From NCBI RefSeq assembly GCF_016786215.1, contig NZ_JADOBG010000010.1, positions 124,001 through 188,000 of the forward strand: a stretch of DNA of 64,000 nt, written 5' to 3'. The DNA is from Legionella bononiensis. GTDB lineage: Bacteria > Pseudomonadota > Gammaproteobacteria > Legionellales > Legionellaceae. Of the stretch, positions 1 to 9,758 are shown one piece after another. Both the position numbers and the translations under genes were made by a program. How positions within the stretch are numbered: position 1 is the stretch's first letter; every line of letters begins with the position of its first letter. The notes beneath the pieces are model-generated. The model had not been told where the DNA came from. It made no database searches and was given only the letters and a program-made list of their open reading frames with translations.

Positions 1-86
1 TCCACTGTATGTTTCATACGACTCATATATCCGTCAAAAATACCGTTATTATGCTCTTTTTCATGCCAGATGGAAAGGTTATCCAT
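1..86 (-). CDS. Hypothetical protein, N-terminal fragment cut by the window edge
   Basis: An ATG at 84-86 (minus strand) opens a reading frame of 28 codons that runs off the left end of the window without a stop. The visible start reads MDNLSIWHEKEHNNGIF and continues with a Met- and His-containing stretch. It begins 9 bp after the stop codon of the transporter gene at 96-1151, in the same direction, so the two are probably co-transcribed. I see no strong Shine-Dalgarno sequence in the short gap. The fragment is too short to assign a family. The tight same-strand spacing is the main reason to treat it as real. Confidence 0.45.
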   Translation of the reverse strand, partial: MDNLSIWHEKEHNNGIFDGYMSRMKHTV

Positions 87-95
87 AAAGTTAAA

Positions 96-1151
96 TTAAT
101 CGATAGTCTCATAAGACTTATTGATATAGCCATCCTGGGATAACAATATGGCTATTGGCCGTGTAGAATCAAAATGAGCAAATACGATCATCATCATTAC
201 AGTAATAGGTACAGATAAAAACATCCCCAAAATACCCCATATTGCCCCCCACAAGCCTAAAGCAAACAAAATAATCAAAGGACTTAAATTAAGTGATTTT
301 CCCAATAATCTCGGTTCAAGGAAATTACCTACAATAAATTGGATGCCAACAATTCCTGAAGTTACTTCTACAAATGGCCACCAACTTTCAAATTGAATTA
401 ATGCCAAAGCCGCAGGAAACGCAGTAGCCACAATTGCGCCAATATTGGGTATGTAATTTAAAAAGAAAATTAATAAAGCCCAAAATTCAGCAAAATCCAG
501 TTGCACCCATTTCATAATAAGCCAACTGGCAGTTGCCGTAATAAAACTTAACAAGGTCTTAATACCAAGGTAGGTTTGTGTGTCTTTTGTAATATGAGAG
601 ACAATATTCTTTACGAGTTTTCTATGTTCTTCCTGGGGAAAAAATGCATCCATTTTTTGACTGAAATAATGTTGTTCTACAAAAAGAAAAACAACATACA
701 ATGAAATTAATACCGCCGAGCTGGTCAGGGTAGTAAACACGCTGTAAATATTTACTACCATAGTCTGTATGCTTAAATTCTTGATAATACTATCAAAATT
801 GGCAAAGGCTTTGATATGAAATCGTTTCTCCACATTATTAAATATCGTGATCAAATTATCCTGATAACGAGGAGCAGCCTCGATCACATCATTCACATTA
901 TTGGTGATGATATTAATTAAAATTTTAACCATAACAGTCACAACAATGAGTGACAAAATCATACTGATCCAATTGGGGAAACGAAAACCTACGAAAGGAA
1001 TTCGTTGCATGCCGCTGTTTATCGTATTCAATAAATGCCAGATAAATATTGAAATGACTATAGGAATCAATAATCCACGACCCGCTATTAATAAATAGCC
1101 ACATATCCAGACTAATATTAAAGCTGCCGTAAAATTAATAATGCGGCTCAT
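96..1151 (-). CDS. AI-2E family transporter (PerM/YdiK-like membrane protein)
   Basis: Polytopic inner-membrane protein of 351 residues, the normal length for the AI-2E/PerM family. The N-terminus has two closely spaced hydrophobic segments (about residues 8-40 and 60-85). A soluble central stretch (about 90-140) follows, then a long run of membrane segments to about residue 330. The family signature region is visible near residues 225-330: an aromatic-rich helix followed by NYIPNIGA, and later a segment containing EPRLLGKSLNLSP. Family members are proposed exporters of autoinducer-2, and some work in Na+/H+ exchange or other small-molecule efflux; the substrate cannot be read from sequence. 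The gene is divergent from recG with 89 bp between them, and a partial gene follows it closely on the same strand. Confidence 0.85.
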   Translation of the reverse strand: MSRIINFTAALILVWICGYLLIAGRGLLIPIVISIFIWHLLNTINSGMQRIPFVGFRFPNWISMILSLIVVTVMVKILINIITNNVNDVIEAAPRYQDNLITIFNNVEKRFHIKAFANFDSIIKNLSIQTMVVNIYSVFTTLTSSAVLISLYVVFLFVEQHYFSQKMDAFFPQEEHRKLVKNIVSHITKDTQTYLGIKTLLSFITATASWLIMKWVQLDFAEFWALLIFFLNYIPNIGAIVATAFPAALALIQFESWWPFVEVTSGIVGIQFIVGNFLEPRLLGKSLNLSPLIILFALGLWGAIWGILGMFLSVPITVMMMIVFAHFDSTRPIAILLSQDGYINKSYETID

Positions 1152-1240
1152 ACTGATAAACTCCTGTTCTTAATGGGTACTTATTCGCAACACGTATATT
1201 TTCCTGTTATCATTAATTTTTTTAACAGAATAATAATACC

Positions 1241-3313
1241 GTGCTGTCTAACTCTTGTGAATCCTTAGCTGGCGTAGGTCCAACACTTGCGGCAAAACTC
1301 GCAAAATGCGGCATTCTTACCGTGCAAGATCTGCTCTTTCACTTACCTTATCGCTACCAGGACAGAACCAGAATAACACCAATTCAGGATTTACGCTCTA
1401 ATGACTGGTGCGTGATTTCAGGCCATGTGTGTAAAACAGAAATAAAATACGGCAAGAGGATGATGTTAAATTGCTATGTCGAAGATAAAACCGGGGTAGT
1501 AAAACTTCGTTTTTTTCATTTTAACAAACAACAGGTCGCTTCTTTAAATAACAGCTCCAAAATTCATGCTTTTGGAGAAGTACGCGAATTCAATAATCAT
1601 TTGGAAATGATCCATCCCGAGTATCAACTGCTTGACCATGATGCTGAATGTCAGGTAAATGAAACATTAACGCCTATTTATCCAACTACTCAAGGTTTAA
1701 CTCAAACCCGGCTAAGACAATTGGTACAGATTGCGCTTGCTCGTTGTGAACAGGAACTTCATCAATTGGAGTGGATGAGTGACATTCAATTACAGGAACA
1801 TCATTTTCCAAATCTGGGATATGCGATTAAATTATTACATAATCCCCCTCCAGAAACATCCTTACAGGCGTTGGAACAGGGTGAACATCCTGCTCTGAAA
1901 CGATTAGTATTCGATGAATTACTGGCGCAACGATTAAGCATGCAATTCGCCAGATTATCCCGTAGTCAGCTGCATGCTCCAAGCATACCGATCGAAAATG
2001 AATTAACGACACAATTTCTAACATCTCTTCCTTTTGACTTGACTCAGGCACAACATCGGGTTGCTCAGGAAATAGCTCAGGATTTAAGTCAAACTAAACC
2101 CATGCTGCGCCTGGTTCAAGGTGATGTGGGCTCGGGTAAAACAGTGATCGCAGCCCTTGCAGCTCTTCAAGCAATTGCCAAAGGGTATCAGGTGGCTCTT
2201 ATGGCACCGACAGATCTCTTAAGTGAGCAACATTATAATACCTTGCACCACTGGTTACAGCCCTTAAATTGTTCCGTATTACGGCTAAGCGGTAAAATGA
2301 AGGCGGCTGAGCGAAGAACAGCATTAACAGCTCTTGCCGATAATAGTTGCCAACTGATTATAGGAACTCATGCCCTGTTTCAGGAGGATGTGGAATTTTC
2401 CAGACTGGGTCTGGTGATCATTGATGAGCAACACCGATTTGGAGTGGAACAACGTTTACTATTGCAGCAAAAAGGACAACAGGAACAATTAATTCCGCAT
2501 CAGCTGCTCATGACGGCCACCCCTATTCCCAGAACCCTATCCATGACTCATTTTGCCCATTTGGATATATCGATAATCGATGAACTGCCCCCCGGGCGGA
2601 CCCCGGTTACTACAGCTGTATTAAGTCAGGACAAAAGAGAATCCATAATTGAGAGACTTCAGGCTGGAATTGCAAGTGGTCGACAAGCATATTGGGTTTG
2701 CACCTTAATTGAAGAATCAGAAAAATTACAATGCATGGCTGCTACAGAAACAGCCCAACGACTGCAGGAACAATTAACGTTTGCCCGAGTGGGATTAGTT
2801 CATGGACAAATGAAATCGCTGGAAAAAGAAGCGACTATGTCAGCATTTAAATCAGGTGAAATTGATTTACTGGTTGCGACAACAGTTATCGAAGTTGGAG
2901 TAGACGTTCCGAACGCCAGTTTAATGATCATAGAAAATGCAGAACGACTTGGATTATCACAATTACATCAATTACGAGGCCGAGTAGGAAGAGGCAGTGC
3001 TCAATCTCATTGTCTTCTTCTTTATCAAAGTCCTTTATCACAACACGGTGCCGAACGCCTAAAAGTAATGCGTGCTACTCATGATGGGTTCATCATATCT
3101 GAAAAGGACCTGGAATTAAGAGGCGCAGGAGAATTGTTAGGGACGAAACAAACCGGATACAGACAATTTAAATTAGCCAATTTACAACGAGATAAGTCAC
3201 TGTTAGCACTGCTACCACCAATAGCGAAACAATTGGTCGTGGACATGCCGGAAACAGCACGAGCAATCACCCGGCGATGGTTGGGAAATTTTGAACAGTT
3301 TTTACAAGGATAA
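1241..3313 (+). CDS. recG: ATP-dependent DNA helicase RecG
   Basis: RecG reverses stalled replication forks and migrates branched DNA during recombinational repair in the cytoplasm. The 690-residue product has the usual RecG length. It begins with a helix-hairpin-helix-like wedge region (VGPTLAAKLAKCGI), then the OB-fold wedge domain (about 50-150). Two helicase lobes follow: Walker A GDVGSGKT at about 294-301, a DEQH box at about 395-398 followed by RFG, motif III TATPIPRTL near 425, and motif VI (LRGRVGRG) near 575. The C-terminal ELRGAGELLGTKQ is a RecG hallmark. The start is GTG at 1241; no in-frame ATG fits better, and the wedge domain begins directly after it. The gene is divergent from the transporter at 96-1151. 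Confidence 0.97.
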   Translation: MLSNSCESLAGVGPTLAAKLAKCGILTVQDLLFHLPYRYQDRTRITPIQDLRSNDWCVISGHVCKTEIKYGKRMMLNCYVEDKTGVVKLRFFHFNKQQVASLNNSSKIHAFGEVREFNNHLEMIHPEYQLLDHDAECQVNETLTPIYPTTQGLTQTRLRQLVQIALARCEQELHQLEWMSDIQLQEHHFPNLGYAIKLLHNPPPETSLQALEQGEHPALKRLVFDELLAQRLSMQFARLSRSQLHAPSIPIENELTTQFLTSLPFDLTQAQHRVAQEIAQDLSQTKPMLRLVQGDVGSGKTVIAALAALQAIAKGYQVALMAPTDLLSEQHYNTLHHWLQPLNCSVLRLSGKMKAAERRTALTALADNSCQLIIGTHALFQEDVEFSRLGLVIIDEQHRFGVEQRLLLQQKGQQEQLIPHQLLMTATPIPRTLSMTHFAHLDISIIDELPPGRTPVTTAVLSQDKRESIIERLQAGIASGRQAYWVCTLIEESEKLQCMAATETAQRLQEQLTFARVGLVHGQMKSLEKEATMSAFKSGEIDLLVATTVIEVGVDVPNASLMIIENAERLGLSQLHQLRGRVGRGSAQSHCLLLYQSPLSQHGAERLKVMRATHDGFIISEKDLELRGAGELLGTKQTGYRQFKLANLQRDKSLLALLPPIAKQLVVDMPETARAITRRWLGNFEQFLQG

Positions 3314-3789
3314 AAAATAGTTCAAAGAATGTGGAAGTCAAGACTGTTTTTTAATTATTTCTTTGATAAGATACACAGGTTTATAAAGTACACGCCCTAC
3401 TTCCTATCCTGTGGATAAATAAACACGCCTCTTTTTCCAATGCAATCAAATTACCCCTATTGCTTTTTATATTATCCCTATGAAATAAGGACTTACGTGA
3501 TTTTTTGAACAAAAGCAAAACAACTCGTTTATCCACAAAATCTGTGGATAACCCTGTGGGTAGTACTCAGAACACCTTGTAAAATCAGTTAATTTTTCAC
3601 ATGCATCAGAACTTACCAAGTTGCTCTTGCGAAACAGTATCATCCTAAGGTGAAATTAATTTTTTTTTACAGAATTTAAAGCATTCACCACTCCAGTTAG
3701 TACCTGAGTTTTTATTAATATAATGTTATGATTCATTTTTTTAACAGATCCCAATGTCGCTTTAACTTTTAACCTGAGAAGAATTAACA
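3314..3789. other. Intergenic region recG to CDF transporter, AT-rich, contains DnaA boxes
   Basis: There is no coding frame of note in these 476 bp. The region is strongly AT-rich and holds three perfect DnaA boxes (annotated separately). Its right-hand part must carry the promoter of the cation transporter at 3790. A near-consensus AT-rich stretch with taatataatgtta (about 3715-3727) is a possible -10 region for that gene. I see no strong terminator hairpin after recG. Confidence 0.6.
3410..3551. promoter_or_regulatory. Cluster of three perfect DnaA boxes (TTATCCACA), two head-to-head
   Basis: Three exact copies of the 9-mer TTATCCACA lie within 142 bp: 3410-3418 (minus), 3529-3537 (plus) and 3543-3551 (minus). 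The last two form an inverted pair separated by only 5 bp. A degenerate fourth copy (TGTGGGTAG) follows at about 3555-3563. The 9-mer is the high-affinity DnaA site in E. coli and most Gram-negative bacteria. The sites sit in AT-rich non-coding DNA. There is no dnaA, dnaN, gidA or rpmH nearby, so this is unlikely to be the chromosomal origin. A DnaA-titrating, DnaA-reactivating or DnaA-regulated promoter element are the main options. Confidence 0.7.
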
Positions 3790-4932
3790 ATGATACAAAA
3801 CGATCGGTATAGGCAGGCCAAAAAAGTTACCTTGATTGGAGCTTTAGTAAACGCTCTACTCGGTCTCGTTAAGTTAATTGGCGGTATCATCTATCATTCC
3901 CATGCATTAGTAGCAGATGGAGTTCATTCATTTTCAGATTTAATCACTGATGTTATGGTGCTGTTTGCTTCTAAATACGGAAGCCTTGATGCTGACGACA
4001 CGCATCCCTACGGCCATCAACGCATTGAAACTGCGGCCACTCTGTTATTAGCTCAATTACTCATACTGGCAGGTTTTGGAATTGCCTGGGATGCTCTGGA
4101 TGAATTAATCAATTCAGCACATACAATGCCCAACTGGCTGTCTTTACCTATAATTTGTAGCTCCATCATAGCCAATGAACTGCTGTTTCATTATACAAAA
4201 CATGTTGGTAAACGCATTAACTCACCATTAATTACAGCCAATGCCTGGCATCATCGCTCTGATGCCGCATCATCCATAGTAGTACTCCTCGGCCTGATCG
4301 GAAGCCTGGCTGGTTTTGTCTATCTGGATGCCGTGGCTGCAATCATAGTGGGATTGATGATTGTTAAAATGGGATGGGATTATGGTTGGAATAGTGTAAA
4401 AGAGTTGGTTGATACCGCTGTAGAACCCGAATTATTAGCCCAAATCGAACAGGTCATCCAAAGTATTGACGGTGTGCAAAAAATTCATCAATTACGCAGC
4501 CGTTTTATGGGTAATGATGTTTTAATTGATGTACATATTCTTGTCTCTCCTAAAATATCAGTTTCCGAAGGTCATTATATCGCCCAACATGTGCACCGTG
4601 CGTTGGTGGCTCAAATTGACAGTGTTCAGGACGTTATTGTTCATGTCGATCCGGAAGACGATGAAGTATGCAGTCCTTCATTGCATTTACCGAGCAGAAC
4701 AGTCATCCAGAAACAATTATTGAATGAAGTGCACATTGATTTTCCTCAGATACTGTTTTGGAATTTGCATTATTTAGATGGAAAAATCAGCATCGACATT
4801 GCGTGTACGGAAGATTTTAGTGAGTGGCAGGAGTTACATAATCGCATTATCCTTGCTTTAAAGCTGCAGGCAGATATTGAAGAAGTCAGATTATTTAGTT
4901 TGCACGAAATGATGCATCACAACGAATCTTAG
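3790..4932 (+). CDS. Cation diffusion facilitator (CDF) family metal efflux transporter
   Basis: Inner-membrane divalent-metal/H+ antiporter of 380 residues. The N-terminal membrane domain has six predicted helices (about 12-215). The CDF metal site is visible: ADGVHSFSDL in helix 2, with the second Asp in the next turn, and WHHRSDA (HxxxD) in helix 5. A DDTHPYGHQRIE stretch follows the second helix, as in FieF/YiiP. The cytoplasmic C-terminal domain (about 215-300) contains the family's HILV segment and a HVDPEDD motif. An extra ~75-residue C-terminal part extends past the usual end (typical FieF is about 300), so this is a long variant. Substrate is probably Zn2+, possibly Fe2+ or Cd2+; the choice is inference. 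A ZIP importer follows on the same strand. Confidence 0.9.
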   Translation: MIQNDRYRQAKKVTLIGALVNALLGLVKLIGGIIYHSHALVADGVHSFSDLITDVMVLFASKYGSLDADDTHPYGHQRIETAATLLLAQLLILAGFGIAWDALDELINSAHTMPNWLSLPIICSSIIANELLFHYTKHVGKRINSPLITANAWHHRSDAASSIVVLLGLIGSLAGFVYLDAVAAIIVGLMIVKMGWDYGWNSVKELVDTAVEPELLAQIEQVIQSIDGVQKIHQLRSRFMGNDVLIDVHILVSPKISVSEGHYIAQHVHRALVAQIDSVQDVIVHVDPEDDEVCSPSLHLPSRTVIQKQLLNEVHIDFPQILFWNLHYLDGKISIDIACTEDFSEWQELHNRIILALKLQADIEEVRLFSLHEMMHHNES

Positions 4933-5052
4933 CTGGTAAATTAATCAGCAATTGGGATATTATACTCTTTTTGTAACATACCTAACTGTACCATCCCTTT
5001 TGGTATGGGATGACATGCAGAGATATAACTCATTTTAAAGTAGGAATACTTC

Positions 5053-5811
5053 ATGTTTTCGGCTACGAGTCTAAAAATTATTTTCGCCATTTCAATTTTT
5101 ATTGTCATCCTCATCGCAGGCTGGTACCCATTCAAAAAGCGAATTAAAGACGATAAACACATTGATTTCCCAATTGGAGAAACTTTAGCTACAGGTGTAT
5201 TTTTAGGCGCAGCTTTGCTCCATATGTTACCCGAATCAAACTCATTATTTAAAAGTATGGGCTTTGACTATCCCTTTGCCTTCATTATTACTGGCGCGGT
5301 ATTTCTTATTTTTTTATGGTTTGAACATTTAGGAAAAGAACTGTATCACCATCATAGTTCCGAACACCCTGCTTTTGCCATTCTGGCCTGGGCCATGCTT
5401 TCTGTTCACTCCATTATGCTTGGGGCTGCTCTAGGACTCGCTCATTATAACTCCATGATTATCATGTTATTTTTAGCTATTATCACTCATAAATGGGCGG
5501 AAAGTTTTGCTATTGCAGTACAATTAAATAGAAGTTCCATGAGTACCAATACAAGCATGATCTTTTTTATTTTGTTCAGCTTCATGACCCCACTAGGAAT
5601 CTATCTTGGCTGGTATTTCGGTCATGGAATAGAAACCAGCTCTGTTTTTGATCCTATATTAATTGCGGCCTCTGCGGGGACTTTCCTCTATCTAGGTACT
5701 TTACATGGATTGGAGCGTTGCGTCATGGTTGAACGATGTTGTAATCTTACTGATTTTAGCTTCGTCATTATAGGCTTTTTACTTATGGCATCGGTAGCGA
5801 TTTATGTCTAG
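5053..5811 (+). CDS. ZIP family metal transporter
   Basis: Polytopic membrane protein of 252 residues with about eight hydrophobic segments, matching bacterial ZIP proteins. The metal-binding helices are recognisable: HSIMLGAALGL in the fourth helix region and HKWAESFA in the fifth, the positions where ZIP proteins carry their His/Glu ligands. A His-rich loop (HHHSSEH) lies between helices 3 and 4, as is common for ZIP transporters. ZIP proteins move zinc or other divalent metals into the cytosol, so this importer next to a CDF exporter forms a small metal-homeostasis pair. The 3' end overlaps the start of maf by 8 bp, which suggests translational coupling. Confidence 0.87.
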   Translation: MFSATSLKIIFAISIFIVILIAGWYPFKKRIKDDKHIDFPIGETLATGVFLGAALLHMLPESNSLFKSMGFDYPFAFIITGAVFLIFLWFEHLGKELYHHHSSEHPAFAILAWAMLSVHSIMLGAALGLAHYNSMIIMLFLAIITHKWAESFAIAVQLNRSSMSTNTSMIFFILFSFMTPLGIYLGWYFGHGIETSSVFDPILIAASAGTFLYLGTLHGLERCVMVERCCNLTDFSFVIIGFLLMASVAIYV

Positions 5812-6406
5812 ATTTTTGCGACAGAAACCATTGATTCTGGCATCAGGATCGTTAATAAGACAGAAATTACTTAAGTCACTTGGGCTGGAGTTTTTAGTAA
5901 TACCATCCAATTGTAATGAAGAAGCAATAAAAAGTATGCACAAAGCAGACAACCTGCCTGATCTGGGCTTTGCTCTTGCTACCAATAAAGCCCTTGAAGT
6001 AAGTAAAAGATACCCGGATCATTACGTCATTGCGGCTGATCAATTGTGTGTTATAGGTAAAAAGATATTGGATAAACCACTTAACCATCAAACTGCAATT
6101 GAACATCTGCGCTTGTTAAATGGAAAAAAACACCAACAAATTGCCTGTCTTTGTATCGCAAAGGACGATCAAGTATTATGGCAATATCATGATGTCGCTT
6201 ACATAACCCTTCATTACCTCAGTGAAATGAACATCGAAGGTTATTTACTAAGTGAAAAACCATACCATAGCTGCGGTGCTTATCAATATGAAACTCAAGG
6301 TAAATGGTTATTCAAAGAAGTACGAGGGAATGAAGACACCATTCTGGGTTTACCTCTGGTTCCTCTGGCGAATGCCTTACTTTGCCTGGGTGCCGTTTCA
6401 ATTTAA
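5804..6406 (+). CDS. Maf family nucleotide pyrophosphatase
   Basis: Cytoplasmic house-cleaning enzyme that hydrolyses non-canonical nucleoside triphosphates; family members have been linked to septum formation. The 200-residue length is typical. The N-terminal substrate loop ASGSLIRQKLL matches the Maf (S/T)xSxxR motif. The middle has AADQLC, where the Asp is the catalytic residue, then DKP and a LNGKKH segment. The C-terminal half has GAYQYE and LGLPL, both family landmarks. Which Maf subfamily (dTTP/UTP or m7GTP) applies I cannot settle by eye. The gene overlaps the ZIP transporter by 8 bp and is followed by enolase after 27 bp. Confidence 0.9.
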   Translation: MSRFLRQKPLILASGSLIRQKLLKSLGLEFLVIPSNCNEEAIKSMHKADNLPDLGFALATNKALEVSKRYPDHYVIAADQLCVIGKKILDKPLNHQTAIEHLRLLNGKKHQQIACLCIAKDDQVLWQYHDVAYITLHYLSEMNIEGYLLSEKPYHSCGAYQYETQGKWLFKEVRGNEDTILGLPLVPLANALLCLGAVSI

Positions 6407-6415
6407 TTATTTTAA

Positions 6416-7702
<1,287 letters not shown>

Positions 7703-7714
7703 CCTCAGAATTTA

Positions 7715-8310
7715 CGTCATCCTGAACGCAGTGAAGGATCTCCCAATACAGGCACCGCACCACATTCAGGAGATCCCTCGTTTCACTCGGGATGACGATT
7801 GAGTTTCGTCATCCTGGACGCAGTGAAGGATCTCCCAATACAGGCACCGCACCACATTCAGGAGATCCCTCGTTTCACTCAGGATGACGATTGAGTTTCG
7901 TCATCCTGAACGCAGTGAAGGTTCTCCCAATGCTGGCACCGCACCACATTCAGGAGATCCCTCGTTTCGCTCGGGATGACGGTTCTGTTGTGAAGGATCT
8001 CCCAATGCAGGCAACGCTCCACATTCAGGAGATCACTTGGTACACTCGGGATGACGATTGAGTTTCGTCATCCTGAACGCAGTGAAGGTTCTCCCAATGC
8101 TGGCACCGCACCACATTCAGGAGATCCCTCGTTTCGCTCGGGATGACGGTTCTGTTTCGTCATCCTGAACGCAGTGAAGGATCTCCCAATGCAGGCAACG
8201 ATCCACATTCAGGAGATTCCTCGTTTCCCTCGGGATGACGATTGAGTTTCGTCATTCTGAGCGTAGTGAAGAATCTCCAAATGCAGGCACCGACCTTCAT
8301 TCTGGATTAC
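7715..8310. repeat. Tandem array of ~83 bp palindromic REP-like repeats, about seven units
   Basis: Five full units (7715-7797, 7807-7889, 7899-7981, 8066-8148, 8158-8240), one unit lacking its left end (about 7990-8056) and one diverged half unit (8250 to about 8306) follow each other with ~9 bp spacers (attgagttt or gttctgttt type). Each full unit starts CGTCATCCTGAACGCAGTG and ends with the imperfect complement CACTCGGGATGACG, with an internal GGATCTCC...GGAGATCC pair. Each RNA copy could therefore fold into a long hairpin. Similar GTCATCCTGA-type repeats are widespread in Legionella, Coxiella and Rickettsia-type genomes as dispersed elements. Here they form a head-to-tail array between eno and ftsB. 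Confidence 0.9.
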
Positions 8311-8512
8311 AAATTATTGGGAAGTAACAAAAGTTTATCCTGAGATGATAATTTTATTTATGAAGTATCAAGATTTACCATTATTTATATTTATCGGTTG
8401 AGTAATTTGCCAATAATAAACAAATAAAATACATATTTACTTCTGCAAGATATTGCCCCATGCCGTAATAAGGGAATACAATATTATTTAGATACATTAA
8501 TAGGCAAACACC

Positions 8513-8782
8513 ATGCGCCCTATATTCATTATCCTGATTCTTGCTTTAGTTGTCTTACAACATAAGCTTTGGCTAGGTGATGGAAATGTAATTCAATGGA
8601 TTAACCTCGAAAAAAAACTAGAAGATCACCAGCGTGAAAATAAAAAACTGGCTGCTCGCAACAGAGCGCTGGAGGCAGACATTAAAGAATTAAAAGGCGG
8701 TGATCAGGCACTTGAAGAACAGGCTCGATATGAATTAGGCATGATTAAAGAGTATGAGATTTATTATCAGTTTGTTGATTAG
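8513..8782 (+). CDS. ftsB: Cell division protein FtsB
   Basis: Small bitopic inner-membrane divisome protein of 89 residues that pairs with FtsL and links to FtsQ. It has a single N-terminal membrane helix (about residues 3-18), then a coiled coil rich in Glu, Lys and Leu (about 28-65). The C-terminal part contains the FtsB-typical EEQARYELGMIKEYE segment, which matches the ARxELGMvkpgE consensus. Position directly after eno is the usual location. About 200 bp of non-repeat DNA between the repeat array and the start may hold its promoter. Confidence 0.95.
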   Translation: MRPIFIILILALVVLQHKLWLGDGNVIQWINLEKKLEDHQRENKKLAARNRALEADIKELKGGDQALEEQARYELGMIKEYEIYYQFVD

Positions 8783-8873
8783 TACCACAAAGTGAACCAA
8801 AGCACCCTTCCTTATCAATAATACCTTGTTGTTAACCAGTTGATTTAATCCAAGGCAGCTCTTGGTATCTACC

Positions 8874-9656
8874 TTACGGTGTAAAGGGTCGCTGGGCAGA
8901 AGATTCACTGGAACTGGATGGTTGTTCAGTCGAATCAAAAAGAGTTAATCTACTTTTAATGATGTGTTCAAACACACTAATCCGATCTGACTTTAAACCA
9001 GCGCCAAATCGATTTCTTGAACCCAAAGCCTGGCTTCCCATTTTAAAATCATACCCACTTTTCTCTCGCTTACCCGTATCGGGATGAATCACTTCATCTG
9101 TGGCTATAGGTGTTACCTGATCAAAGCGATCCACATGAATCAGCTCTTTGACAGAATAAAGCAAAGGTTCTGGAGTACAATAACTATAGTACTCATATAA
9201 TGTCCCATTAGAGGCAGTATGAAGCGCTTTAATAATATCGAGCATCTCATCATCCTTGGGGCAATAATGACCACTATGATTTGTAATTTTAGTCAGATAA
9301 CCGTCCTTGAAGATCAAACTTCCGGATGCCAATACCTTTTTGCCATTAGCCATAGCAGAATGATGCATTGATTCACTAACAATTAGCCTGGGATTTTGTT
9401 CACAGGTCAAAATAAAATTATATTGATTATTTATAAGGAAAGTATCAGACGATGTTACAAAGGTTTGAAGTTTCTCAGAATACTTCAGAGCATGGAGTTC
9501 TTGCTTTTCTGGACTTAAATAGAAATTATCAGGATCATCAAATGAAAGAATCCGCATGGCTTTTCGTTCAATTTTAAAATTGGATTTCATTGACAATCGT
9601 GATCGAATTACTTGGCCAAAATAAGTGATTGTTTCAGGGTATGTGTTACGAGGCAT
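8874..9656 (-). CDS. Uncharacterised Legionella-type protein, effector candidate
   Basis: Protein of 260 residues with no signal peptide or membrane segment. I do not recognise an enzymatic family. The most distinctive stretch is near residues 105-130: GSLIFKDGYL followed by TNHSGHYCP. A small domain with the form 'G.l.f.dG.l..i.N.SGHY.P' is one I associate with several Legionella/Coxiella proteins, but I cannot verify this. The C-terminal tail is Ser/Glu-rich (SSSSESSAQRPF), as in many Dot/Icm substrates, though it is not a clean E-block. The gene stands alone between ftsB (convergent) and the mevalonate kinase gene (same strand, ~100 bp upstream). Confidence 0.6.
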   Translation of the reverse strand: MPRNTYPETITYFGQVIRSRLSMKSNFKIERKAMRILSFDDPDNFYLSPEKQELHALKYSEKLQTFVTSSDTFLINNQYNFILTCEQNPRLIVSESMHHSAMANGKKVLASGSLIFKDGYLTKITNHSGHYCPKDDEMLDIIKALHTASNGTLYEYYSYCTPEPLLYSVKELIHVDRFDQVTPIATDEVIHPDTGKREKSGYDFKMGSQALGSRNRFGAGLKSDRISVFEHIIKSRLTLFDSTEQPSSSSESSAQRPFTP

Positions 9657-9758
9657 AATTCAATCAAGAAGATTAATAGAGTAATTCATTATAATAATTA
9701 TTTATTAAGTAACTATTAAGATAAAAATTATAGAGTCAGAACTTAAATTGGATTTCTG

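Noticed and set aside
3314..3789. Chromosomal origin of replication
   Set aside because: DnaA boxes are present but there are no dnaA, dnaN, gidA or rpmH neighbours, and I see no 13-mer-like unwinding repeats.
7715..8310. Possible CRISPR array
   Set aside because: Repeats are ~83 bp palindromes and the spacers only ~9 bp and nearly identical; there are no cas genes. This is a REP-type array.
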